Source of the DNA: Halocatena marina
GTDB lineage: Archaea; Halobacteriota; Halobacteria; Halobacteriales; Haloarculaceae
NCBI RefSeq assembly: GCF_025913575.1
Contig: NZ_CP109785.1
Location: 1,922,001 to 1,986,000, forward strand
Reading direction: 5' to 3'
Length of the DNA: 64,000 bases
Each line of letters starts with the position of its first letter. Positions within the stretch are counted from its first letter, which is position 1. The translations under genes and the position numbers were made by a program. This document shows, piece by piece, positions 54,395-62,654 of this stretch. Below the pieces are notes generated by a model. It made no database searches, had not been told where the DNA came from, and worked only from the letters and a program-made list of their open reading frames with translations.

Positions 54395-55927
54395 TCACTG
54401 TTCCTCCACGGCGAGATCAGCCCGTTCACCCAGCGCCTCATCGAGTGCTCTAACGAGTGCGCGTCCCTTATCGAGAGTTTCCTCGTATTCGTGATCGGGG
54501 TTCGAGTCATGAACGATGCCAGCGCCGACGCGTAAAAAGTACTCATCACCACGGCGCACGAGCGTTCGGATGACGATGTTGAGTGTGGCGCGTCCATCGA
54601 AACCGAATACGCCGATCGACCCGGTGTAGGGACCTCGACGGGTGGTTTCGACCTCATCGATGATCTCCATTGTCCGAGGCTTTGGGGCCCCAGTGATCGT
54701 CCCTCCCGGAAAGACCGCGGCGACAGCGTCACTCAGGGTACGATCCGTTCGCAGAGATCCCTCGACGAGTGAAACAAGATGCATCACCTCCGAATAGCGG
54801 TCAACGCGCCGGTACTCGGTCACTTCGACGCTCCCGTACGCGCTGACCTTCCCGAGATCGTTGCGTTCGAGATCCACCAACATCGCGTGCTCTGCGCGTT
54901 CTTTCTCGTTTTCTAATAGATCTTGTTCGAATTCGGCGTCAGATTCGGGAGTGTCGCCGCGAGGACGCGTTCCGGCGATCGGTTCGGTAAGAAGACGGTC
55001 TCCCTCGACATCGAGCAAGAGTTCGGGCGATGCGCTCACCAGATCGACGCCCGGAAACTCGATGAATGCCGAATACGGCGCAGGATTCACCCGTCGGAGG
55101 GCGTCGAACGCCGCCACCGGATGAACAGCCGCTGGTGCACGAAGACGCTGGGAGATATTCGCCTGAAACGTATCCCCGTCTCGGATATACTCTTTCACCC
55201 GCTGGACTCTCTCGGCGAACGCATCTGGCGGACAGTCGCTCTCGAAACGAGCGGTTGATCGCCGGACTGGCGGTGGATCTGTCGTTGGGTCGCCGTCGAC
55301 AGCGGCCCTCGCAAGAGCGAGGGCGCGGTCGCGGCCCTGTTCGTAAGCCGCCACCGGATCTGAACCAACTGACGGACAGGCCGTCACACGCAGAATCGTT
55401 TCGTCCCCGGAGCGCGGTTCCTCCCACGCCACAACACGATCGAATACGCCCAACTGCAGCCGAGGAAGTCCCCGGTCGTCCGCCGTTGTGTCCGGAAGCG
55501 TCTCAAGCTCACGCGCGACGTCGTATGAGAGCCAGCCGAACACGCCACACGGGTAGGGGACGTCACAGTCTCCACGCATCAACGTCTCATCTTCAAGCAA
55601 GCCCGCAAGCTCTGTGAGTGATGGCGACAGAGTGTCGTCGATCGAGACGTGATCGGCCCCTACCTGTAGGCGTGTTATCGGGTCGACAGCGAAATATCCC
55701 CATCCGGACTGCCCCCCTGTCGTCTCTAGGTAGACGCCATCGCCTTTGGACGCGACGGCATCCGAGTTCTTCTCAATCACTCCACCACGAACCCGTCGGT
55801 AGGCGAGAAATGGATCACTGACCGATACGTGAACTTCAACCGGCACCCGTGCCGCCCGCGGAGCGCATCGAGCGGTCTCAACGAACGAAGCCTCAGTCGT
55901 GACGACACGTAGATCTCCTTGTAGCAT
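54395..55927 (-). CDS. pabB: Chorismate-amination synthase subunit (PabB or TrpE)
   Basis: A 510-residue chorismate-binding enzyme, making aminodeoxychorismate (for folate) or anthranilate (for tryptophan). Motifs: FQANISQRL near 240, [11 protein letters not shown] near 293, [16 protein letters not shown] near 308, ERNDLGKVS near 350 and [11 protein letters not shown] near 418. The N-terminal segment [19 protein letters not shown] lacks the LLES feedback motif of TrpE, and the gene is beside folD and metF, both favouring PabB; the Ala in PIAGT (Lys in many PabB) favours TrpE. No pabC or other trp gene is nearby. The ATG at 55927 is preferred over 56020. Confidence 0.82.
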   Translation of the reverse strand: MLQGDLRVVTTEASFVETARCAPRAARVPVEVHVSVSDPFLAYRRVRGGVIEKNSDAVASKGDGVYLETTGGQSGWGYFAVDPITRLQVGADHVSIDDTLSPSLTELAGLLEDETLMRGDCDVPYPCGVFGWLSYDVARELETLPDTTADDRGLPRLQLGVFDRVVAWEEPRSGDETILRVTACPSVGSDPVAAYEQGRDRALALARAAVDGDPTTDPPPVRRSTARFESDCPPDAFAERVQRVKEYIRDGDTFQANISQRLRAPAAVHPVAAFDALRRVNPAPYSAFIEFPGVDLVSASPELLLDVEGDRLLTEPIAGTRPRGDTPESDAEFEQDLLENEKERAEHAMLVDLERNDLGKVSAYGSVEVTEYRRVDRYSEVMHLVSLVEGSLRTDRTLSDAVAAVFPGGTITGAPKPRTMEIIDEVETTRRGPYTGSIGVFGFDGRATLNIVIRTLVRRGDEYFLRVGAGIVHDSNPDHEYEETLDKGRALVRALDEALGERADLAVEEQ

Positions 55928-56073
55928 GGCTCTATCGCGCCCCAGCCAGTAACGACGAACCGACTGGTCGATGGCGAGTCTTGAATCGATGCCGACTAAA
56001 CGTTTTCGTGGGCCGTCCACGGGCCTCTCTCGGCACCATCAAGCATCAACAATGGGCGCGCGACAACCGACAA

Positions 56074-56081
56074 CATATAAA
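56074..56081 (+). promoter_or_regulatory. Putative TATA box
   Basis: The element catataaa lies about 50 bases before the first ATG of the following gene, predicting a leader of about 25 bases. Confidence 0.4.
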
Positions 56082-56128
56082 CATAGCCATAATTCGCCAC
56101 GCCATTTTATGATGAATACGATCCATTC

Positions 56129-57145
56129 ATGGTAACAACCACCATGGACGTTAGTAGCGCCTTTCGAAAATTGGCGCGTTTCCTCGATGAGTGCGAGGAG
56201 GAACGAGTGAGTAGTGTCGAACTCATCAAGGATACGCCCGAATCCGATGGAGCACTAACTGCCGAGATCGAAGTATCGATCTCTGCGTGCCCGTCGAAGG
56301 AAGCGGAGGGCCGGGCAGCAATCTCTCCTTGTGCCATGAGCGTCGACGGAGACGGGAGACTCCGATTCGAGGTCGAATCCTCGCAGGCCATTGTCCCCAC
56401 GAACCGCGATGTCTCGGTCGAACCGACTGACGCATCGTTTGGTTCCGACGGCACAATCACGCTGACACTCTCGGCGTCTGTTCCGACTGGAGACGTCGTG
56501 ACATCGAAAAAAAGCAACGAGAACCCACAGGAGACCCACTCTCACAACGAGAGCAACGAACGCAGCGAATCCGTTGACTCCCATCAGAACAGAGATCTCC
56601 CACCGTTCAGAGATCCCGAGCTCCTCGCTGAGGTGTACGAATCGTGTGATACATTCACCGAGATGCCTGACGAACTCGGGATGGACGTGACCGCTGAGAC
56701 TGTTCGTCGGTATATGATCGACTACGGCATCCACGAACCGAACTCCTACAACACTGCTACCACAGACGATAGCGACGACACTCTCCCTGAACCAGACACT
56801 GACGCTGACGTCGACTCCAAACCAGACACTACTACTGAAACTGACCAAGACACACCAGCGCCAGCAACGGCGAGCGATGAGGGTGATCTACAGACGCCCG
56901 TTGTCGTCGCTGACGGGATTGGTCTCCCAGATGACGTAACGGTGGAGACGATTATCGAGACGGTACGTGAGTCAAACACCATCTATGAGGTCAAGCGCGA
57001 CATCGGCATTGAGCGCGAGAACACGCTCGACATGTTACGAGAGCTCAATCTGCTCGATCTCGTCGTTGGACGACTCGCCACAGAAACAGAGCGTGAGATT
57101 AGTCGAGAGGAGGTCATCGAACGCCTCCGGCATAGCGCGGTGTAG
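56129..57145 (+). CDS. Haloarchaeal hypothetical with paired helical domains
   Basis: A 338-residue protein not recognised. The N-terminal third is a helix (FRKLARFLDECEEE) plus beta-rich, Ser/Asp-rich segments. The middle carries DPELLAEVYESCDTFTEMPDELGMDVTAETVRRYMIDYGIH, and the C-terminus repeats a similar pattern (DVTVETIIETVRESNTIYEVKRDIGIERENTLDMLRELNLLDLV), joined by a Thr/Asp/Pro-rich linker. Both look like helix-turn-helix modules, so a DNA-binding or adaptor role is plausible. The start may be the ATG at 56129 or at 56144. It faces the HTH_10 gene tail to tail. Confidence 0.62.
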   Translation: MVTTTMDVSSAFRKLARFLDECEEERVSSVELIKDTPESDGALTAEIEVSISACPSKEAEGRAAISPCAMSVDGDGRLRFEVESSQAIVPTNRDVSVEPTDASFGSDGTITLTLSASVPTGDVVTSKKSNENPQETHSHNESNERSESVDSHQNRDLPPFRDPELLAEVYESCDTFTEMPDELGMDVTAETVRRYMIDYGIHEPNSYNTATTDDSDDTLPEPDTDADVDSKPDTTTETDQDTPAPATASDEGDLQTPVVVADGIGLPDDVTVETIIETVRESNTIYEVKRDIGIERENTLDMLRELNLLDLVVGRLATETEREISREEVIERLRHSAV

Positions 57146-57159
57146 TACGCTGTCGGACG

Positions 57160-57804
57160 TCAGTCCCGAATGAGTGCTGTTTCGATGAGTTTGGCCGTAC
57201 CGCGGCGGATGCGTCCACCAATAGCGGTCGGCGACAGGCCGAGAGATTGTGCAATATCCGAGAGATGGGCTTCGCGGGGCTCCTCGAAGTAGCCGCGTTC
57301 GTAGGCCGTTACCAACGCAACTCGCTGTGGTTCGGTGAGTCCCGTCGGTTCCGAACCAGTCCACTCATCCTGTCGAAACATCTGGGTTAGATCGAACGAG
57401 ATATCTCGGGCTTCACAGTAGTCCGACAATGTAGCGAGCGCCGCTCGATCGGGGAACTGAAGACGGACAGTCCATCCCCGTGCGTTGCTCGTTGCCTCGC
57501 GCATCAGCCCACTAAGTTCGCTCGTTTTTGGCGAGATGAGCTTCGTCTCCTCGGGATGTCGGATCCGATAGGCGCGGGTCGTATCGGAATCGGTCACCAA
57601 CTCCCACTCGGCGACTGTGTGGTCTTCATCGAGAACGGTTTCGAGCGTCTCATCGGCGTTCTCGACAGTGAAGAAAAACATACCAGTCTTGGAATCAGTC
57701 GCAGACTGAGGAACGACCTGTATCGTCACATCAGAACACGCGTGAATCGTCGGCGTGAGTGCGAGATCTGGATGGGCGATGTCTACGACAGCGATCAGAT
57801 TCAC
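57160..57804 (-). CDS. Bat-like HTH_10 transcriptional regulator
   Basis: A 214-residue regulator with an N-terminal domain and a C-terminal HTH_10 (residues about 158-210: LTEPQRVALVTAYERGYFEEP, then LSDIAQSLGLSPTAIGGRIRRGTAKL). The GTG at 57804 is used as start; a TTG at 57813 is possible. It is divergent from the cupin gene at 58022 with a 217-base spacer, so the cupin gene is its most likely target. In haloarchaea this family includes DmsR, the DMSO/TMAO regulator. Confidence 0.85.
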   Translation of the reverse strand: MNLIAVVDIAHPDLALTPTIHACSDVTIQVVPQSATDSKTGMFFFTVENADETLETVLDEDHTVAEWELVTDSDTTRAYRIRHPEETKLISPKTSELSGLMREATSNARGWTVRLQFPDRAALATLSDYCEARDISFDLTQMFRQDEWTGSEPTGLTEPQRVALVTAYERGYFEEPREAHLSDIAQSLGLSPTAIGGRIRRGTAKLIETALIRD

Positions 57805-58021
57805 GAGCAACAACCCCGTCTCAATCCGAGATGCGGTACGCTTTGGTGTCGGTACGCCAAGGTATTCCGAATGACCGTCTGATACTCCTCCTGCGTCGGG
57901 CGATTGTCTATCGTGCTCATGACTTTGAAAGTACGTTGGAAACCTTCATTGTAAAACATTACGAGCAGTCTCACCGGCACATATTTAGACGTTGTGAGGT
58001 AATTCACATGTAGTATTGAAA

Positions 58022-58561
58022 ATGTCTCGGGACAATGAAGAACATCGGGGTCTGACCCCAGAGAGGCTGTCTCACGCCCATCTACCCGAACAGAAGATGT
58101 ACAAAGTCCGTGCCGAGGAGGCAAGCAGTGTAGAGCAGGTCGAAGGGCAGGTGCGGGCCTATCCGTTGTTCACCACGAATGATCTAGTGCTTCTCTATTT
58201 TGAGATGGGGCCCTCGGGAATGATCGACTGGCATACTCACGTCCCCAACATGGATGAGGTTTCGATGTGCCTCGAAGGACGGGCCAGATACACCCTCGAA
58301 CGTGAAGACGGGAGCCATCAGACCATAGAGGTTGGGCCGATGGAGTTCGTCTATCTACCGGGAGGTGCCAGAAACAAGATCGAGACTGTTGGAGAACAGG
58401 TTCACAAGGGAATGGTTATTCACAGACCGGTGTCGGTCGCTCGACTCGAAAATCTCGAAGATTTCACACCCTCCGACGGAGACGACTGGCCGATGGCTCT
58501 CTGGATCGATCGCAAGCGCGATGAAGTCCTCGAAAAGGACGAAGACGCCGTCTCGACCTAA
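58022..58561 (+). CDS. Cupin-domain protein
   Basis: A 179-residue cupin. Motif 1 is GMIDWHTHVPNMDEVSMCLEG (HxH with downstream Glu) and motif 2 is EFVYLPGGARNKI, where Arg replaces the usual metal His; a third His occurs in QVHKGMVIHRP. The long N- and C-terminal extensions (EDFTPSDGDDWPMALWIDRK) set it apart from the small cupin at 52274. It may be a sulfonium lyase-like, dioxygenase-like or binding protein. No specific function can be assigned. It sits divergent from an HTH_10 regulator. Confidence 0.78.
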   Translation: MSRDNEEHRGLTPERLSHAHLPEQKMYKVRAEEASSVEQVEGQVRAYPLFTTNDLVLLYFEMGPSGMIDWHTHVPNMDEVSMCLEGRARYTLEREDGSHQTIEVGPMEFVYLPGGARNKIETVGEQVHKGMVIHRPVSVARLENLEDFTPSDGDDWPMALWIDRKRDEVLEKDEDAVST

Positions 58562-58705
58562 CAGGCTCTGCATCGACGTTTCCAGAACAGACTGACCCGT
58601 CGATCATTGACGAATGGAAGTTGCTAGGACGGAATGAGATCGGGCGCGATGAAACAAGGCGGGAGCAACGAGAAGAGTGAGAATTCAGAACCGAAACATC
58701 TGCTC

Positions 58706-59419
58706 TTATCTAACTCTCCTCCCGAGCGCAGCCAAGAACGAAGCGAGGTAGCCGAGACCAGCACGGACATCGCGCTGTTTGAATGATCCAAGAAGTCCTA
58801 GAAAACCGGTAGGTTGTGATTCGTTCTGGGCCGCACCGACCGCGCCAAGGATCGTGTTCAGTCCGTCCACAGTTTCCGGTTCGACTTCGAGAGCAGAGAG
58901 CGGTTTCACGATATCGATGAGATCTTCGAGGTGACCCCCTCGTTGGAGATCGAGGAGGAGGTCGAGTGTCTCGGCGAGGTCGGTTCCTCCCGCTTCCACT
59001 GTGTCCGCAAGTTCCGCGACCTCGGAAGGAGAGAGCGCATCCGTGAACGCCGTTGTGATGGTCACCAGATCGTCGAGATGACCTTCGCGTTCGAGCTGAA
59101 GGACCGTCTCGAGTACTGTCGAGAGCTCTGCCGCATTCGCACCGACATTCTCTGCAAGCTCGGCTGTTTCAGCCGTCGTCAGGCCGTCAGCTGCCTCGAT
59201 GAGTGTTGCGGTCGATTCCGTGATGTGATCGAGGTCCGACTCATCAGCACTCGCAGCGATCAGCACGACCGTCGTGAGGAGGTTGTTCACTTCGTCTGTC
59301 GAAAGGATCGATGCGAGATCGTTGTCGTGATCTGCCAGTACCGCGTGGAGCGTGTCTCCCTCTGGCTCCCGTGCCCCGTTGGTGGCCGTCTCCGGATACG
59401 ATTTCTGTGGCTTCGCCAT
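58706..59419 (-). CDS. DUF1641 protein of the formate dehydrogenase operon
   Basis: A 237-residue, mostly helical acidic protein with DUF1641-type repeats (VLQLEREGHLDDLVTI and LLLDLQRGGHLEDLIDI, residues about 105 and 155). DUF1641 genes regularly follow formate dehydrogenase alpha genes in archaea and Firmicutes; their role is unproven but may be assembly or membrane association. It starts two bases after the fdhF stop and ends the operon with ASFLAALGRRVR. Confidence 0.8.
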   Translation of the reverse strand: MAKPQKSYPETATNGAREPEGDTLHAVLADHDNDLASILSTDEVNNLLTTVVLIAASADESDLDHITESTATLIEAADGLTTAETAELAENVGANAAELSTVLETVLQLEREGHLDDLVTITTAFTDALSPSEVAELADTVEAGGTDLAETLDLLLDLQRGGHLEDLIDIVKPLSALEVEPETVDGLNTILGAVGAAQNESQPTGFLGLLGSFKQRDVRAGLGYLASFLAALGRRVR

Positions 59420-59421
59420 GA

Positions 59422-61716
59422 TTAATCGTCCCCCGTCAGTTCAATATCACTGGACTGCACTGGCTTCGAATCACCCTCATGCGGATTAATCCGCACGGCT
59501 GAGACCTTGTACTCGGGAGTTGCCGCGGCAGGATCGAGGCGTTCCTCGTCGGTCAGTTGGTTGACGGCGCTTTCGGCGAAGTGAATGGGAGCGAAGACGG
59601 TGTCGCGTCCAACACGGTCTGTCACCTGCGCTGGTACGGTGATCGCTCCGCGTCGTGATTCGACTTGAACCTGATCTCCATCCTCGATACCGTAGTTCAC
59701 GGCTACATCGGGATGGATTTCGACGAAGTCACTAGGAGTGTATTCCATAATCCCCTCCTCGCGGTGGGTCATCGTTCCAGTGTGGTACTGATAGAGGACG
59801 CGTCCAGTCGTCAGCGTGAACGGATACTCGTCGTCGGGCCGCTCTGCGGGCTCGCTGTAGCCGATTCCTTGGAGATGAGCTAGCCCATCCTCGGTGTTGA
59901 ATGCATCTTCATAGAGGCGTTTGGTTCCGGGATGGTCCTCGTCCCAGCAGGGCCATTGGAGACCACCGTCGCTCTCAACGCGGTCGTGGGTCACACCACC
60001 GTAGAGTGGGGTGAGCGAGTTCACCTCGTCCATGATCTCGGCCGTCGAGTCGTAGTCCCAGTCGCGGCCCATCCGGTGAGCGAGGTCTTGGAGGATCTTC
60101 CAGTCCGGTCGGGACGCACCTTTCGGTTCCATCACTTGCTTGACCATCTGGACAGTTCGGTCGGTATTGGTGAACGTTCCCGTCTTTTCGACAAACGAAC
60201 AGGCTGGCAGTACCACGTCGGCGTACTCGGCCGTTTCGTTGACGAAGAGATCCTGAACGACGAGGAAATCGAGAGACTCCAACACGTTGCCAGCGTGGTT
60301 GATACCCGGCTCGGAGAGGGCCGCGTTCTCACCGATGATGTACATTCCCCGAACATCGTCGTCATCAGCCGCGAGGAACATCTGGGTCGTGTAGTAGCCG
60401 TACTCTGGTGAAATCTCACACTCCCATGCGTCTTCGAATTTCGCGCGGATCTCGTCGTCAGCGATGTCCTGATAGCCCGGGAAGTTGTCTGGGAGCGGTC
60501 CCATGTCACCGCCACCGCCTTGGACGTTGTTTTGGCCTCGGAACGGAGAGACGCCGGTTCCAGGCTTGCCGAGATTACCCGTGATCGCCGCGAGGTTCGC
60601 CATCGCGATCACATTCTCAGTCCCGTGTGAGTGCTCGGTGAGACCGAGTGTCCAGCCAAAGACACAGGTATCCGCTTTTGCGATGGTCTCTGCAGCAGTT
60701 TTGATCTCTTCATGTGGGACGCCCGTGACCGCCTCAACTCGATCGGGCGTGAACTCCACGACTGCTTCTTTCACATCTTCGAAACCCGTTGTTCGCTCCG
60801 CAACGAACGTCTCGTCGTACAGATCGTTTTCGATGAGATACCGAGTAATGCCGTTGATCCAGACCGCATCATAGCCGGGTTGGACCCTGCTGTACTGTGT
60901 TGCGTACTCAGCAATTTGTACCTCGCGCGGATCGAACACGAGAAGATCAGCACCGTCACGGACGTTTTGCTTGATTCTGGTCCCGATGACAGGGTGTGCT
61001 TCGGTCGTATTCGATCCCGTAATGAGATAACAGTCGGTCGTTTCGAGATCCTCGATGCTCACCGACGCGGCACCGTAACCGTACGTCTGTGCGAGCCCAG
61101 CGACCGTTGATGAGTGACAGAGCCGATTGCAGTTATCGACGCTATTGGTGTTGAGTACCTGACGGGCGAACTTCCCCATCAGGTAGTTTTCCTCGTTGGT
61201 CGCCTTCGAAGAGGCGATGACCGACAACGCCTGCCCACCGTGTTCGGCTTTGATTTCGCCCAATCCCTCGGCCACACGCGCGAGCGCTTCATCCCACGTG
61301 GCTTCTCTGAATTCGCCGTTTTCATCGCGGACCAGCGGAGTCGTTAGGCGGTCGTCGGAGTTTACGAAGTTGTAACCGAACTTCCCTTTCACACACGTAG
61401 AGATACCGTTGACCGGAGCGTCCTCCTCAGCTGTTGGGCGGGCAGCGAGGATCTCCTCACCGTCTGAGTAGAGATCGAACCGACATCCAACAGCGCAGTA
61501 CCCACACGTCGTGTCCGCAACCGTTAGCTCCTCAAGTCGCGCATCGCCGATGGACTGGGCAATCTCGAACAGTTTCCCTTCCGAAAGCGTCTCAGCAGCA
61601 ACACCCTCGGCGACGTGTTCGACGTTTTGTAGCGCCTGCTGCTTCGCTCGCTGCATGTATCCCGCAACACCACTCGCAGTTTCGGAATCGGAATCGGAAT
61701 CGGGATTTTCGCTCAT
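59422..61716 (-). CDS. fdhF: Formate dehydrogenase alpha subunit
   Basis: A 764-residue molybdopterin oxidoreductase. A roughly 60-residue N-terminal extension (starting with Ser/Asp repeats) precedes the [4Fe-4S] site TCGYCAVGCRFD and STCVKGKFG. The active site is NRLCHSSTVAGL near residue 190, Cys-His as in Cys-type formate dehydrogenases. Mo-bisMGD segments GNLGKPGTGVSPFRGQNNVQGGGDMG near 385 and the full C-terminal domain (FTLTTGRVLYQYHTGTMTHR near 625) are present, unlike the protein at 39210. Oxidises formate to CO2 (or the reverse). Overlaps the ferredoxin gene by four bases; start at the ATG after a TTG at 61722. Confidence 0.9.
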   Translation of the reverse strand: MSENPDSDSDSETASGVAGYMQRAKQQALQNVEHVAEGVAAETLSEGKLFEIAQSIGDARLEELTVADTTCGYCAVGCRFDLYSDGEEILAARPTAEEDAPVNGISTCVKGKFGYNFVNSDDRLTTPLVRDENGEFREATWDEALARVAEGLGEIKAEHGGQALSVIASSKATNEENYLMGKFARQVLNTNSVDNCNRLCHSSTVAGLAQTYGYGAASVSIEDLETTDCYLITGSNTTEAHPVIGTRIKQNVRDGADLLVFDPREVQIAEYATQYSRVQPGYDAVWINGITRYLIENDLYDETFVAERTTGFEDVKEAVVEFTPDRVEAVTGVPHEEIKTAAETIAKADTCVFGWTLGLTEHSHGTENVIAMANLAAITGNLGKPGTGVSPFRGQNNVQGGGGDMGPLPDNFPGYQDIADDEIRAKFEDAWECEISPEYGYYTTQMFLAADDDDVRGMYIIGENAALSEPGINHAGNVLESLDFLVVQDLFVNETAEYADVVLPACSFVEKTGTFTNTDRTVQMVKQVMEPKGASRPDWKILQDLAHRMGRDWDYDSTAEIMDEVNSLTPLYGGVTHDRVESDGGLQWPCWDEDHPGTKRLYEDAFNTEDGLAHLQGIGYSEPAERPDDEYPFTLTTGRVLYQYHTGTMTHREEGIMEYTPSDFVEIHPDVAVNYGIEDGDQVQVESRRGAITVPAQVTDRVGRDTVFAPIHFAESAVNQLTDEERLDPAAATPEYKVSAVRINPHEGDSKPVQSSDIELTGDD

Positions 61717-62654
61717 GGCCAACTCCCTCCGTCGTCGTTTTCGCCGTCTGTTCTATGGGAGGATGACCTCTCACTGTCGTTGTGCTCGTTTGTTGCTTCC
61801 GCTCGTTTTTTCGGTGTCATTGGCCCATCTGTCTGTTCCGACTGCTCGTAGGCCTCACCGATGCTGTTTTTCTGTGTGAAGCCGGGAAGCGGGATCGTCG
61901 TCGCGTCTTCGATCCCCTTCTCGACTAGTGCACCTGTCGGGCAGACGGTCACGCAGTGTCCACAGGAGACACACGTCGAGTCCGCCATCGTCTCTGCTTC
62001 GCTCTGGAAGCCGATACGGGTGTCCTGTCCCTGTCCTTCCATCCGCAGCACGCCTTCGACTTGCACGTCATTGCACGCCTCGACGCACCGATTACAAAGA
62101 ATGCATTTGTTGCGGTCGATCTGAATGAACGACGAGGAGTCGTCCATTGGTTCGTAGGCATCACGGTCGTCGAGAACACCGTATCGCGGTTCCTCAACTT
62201 CGTTCTCGATCGCGGCATCCTGCAGTTCACAGCGACCGTTCTTCCCGCAGGTCGTACAGCGAAGATTGTGATCCGAGAGAACAAGATCGAGATTGACGTC
62301 CCGTGCGAGCGCAGCGTCATCTGCTGCGGTTTCGACTTCGAGACCGTCCGTCGCAGGAAAACTACACGCGGGAACGACGCCGTGCTCGTCTGTTTCGACC
62401 ATACACGTTCGACACTCGCTCCGTGGCCCGATATCCTGACGGTCGTAGTGACAGAGCGCAGGAACAGTGTCCTCCGTCTCGACGGCCTCGATGGCGTCGA
62501 TGAGGGTTGCGCTTGCGCTGACTGTCACCGTTGTCCCGTCGACAGTAAGTGTCGACGGTTCGTCGCTCCCGATAGGAGGGTCGGTCGCCGTTCCCGGCGC
62601 GATGCTCTCTGTTAGCGGCGGTACATCCGTGTTTTCGTGACGTTGTGAGCTCAT
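61713..62654 (-). CDS. NuoG-like iron-sulfur subunit
   Basis: A 313-residue electron-transfer subunit resembling the N-terminal part of NuoG/HoxU. A [2Fe-2S] domain has CHYDRQDIGPRSECRTC (residues about 68-84) and a distant VPACSFP; the His-Cys3 [4Fe-4S] site is HNLRCTTCGKNGRCELQ near 125; two ferredoxin-type clusters follow (CILCNRCVEACND and CVSCGHCVTVCPTG). The C-terminal 60 residues are acidic and disordered-looking. It links formate dehydrogenase to the NuoF-like subunit. Overlaps neighbours on both sides by four bases. Confidence 0.88.
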   Translation of the reverse strand: MSSQRHENTDVPPLTESIAPGTATDPPIGSDEPSTLTVDGTTVTVSASATLIDAIEAVETEDTVPALCHYDRQDIGPRSECRTCMVETDEHGVVPACSFPATDGLEVETAADDAALARDVNLDLVLSDHNLRCTTCGKNGRCELQDAAIENEVEEPRYGVLDDRDAYEPMDDSSSFIQIDRNKCILCNRCVEACNDVQVEGVLRMEGQGQDTRIGFQSEAETMADSTCVSCGHCVTVCPTGALVEKGIEDATTIPLPGFTQKNSIGEAYEQSEQTDGPMTPKKRAEATNEHNDSERSSSHRTDGENDDGGSWP

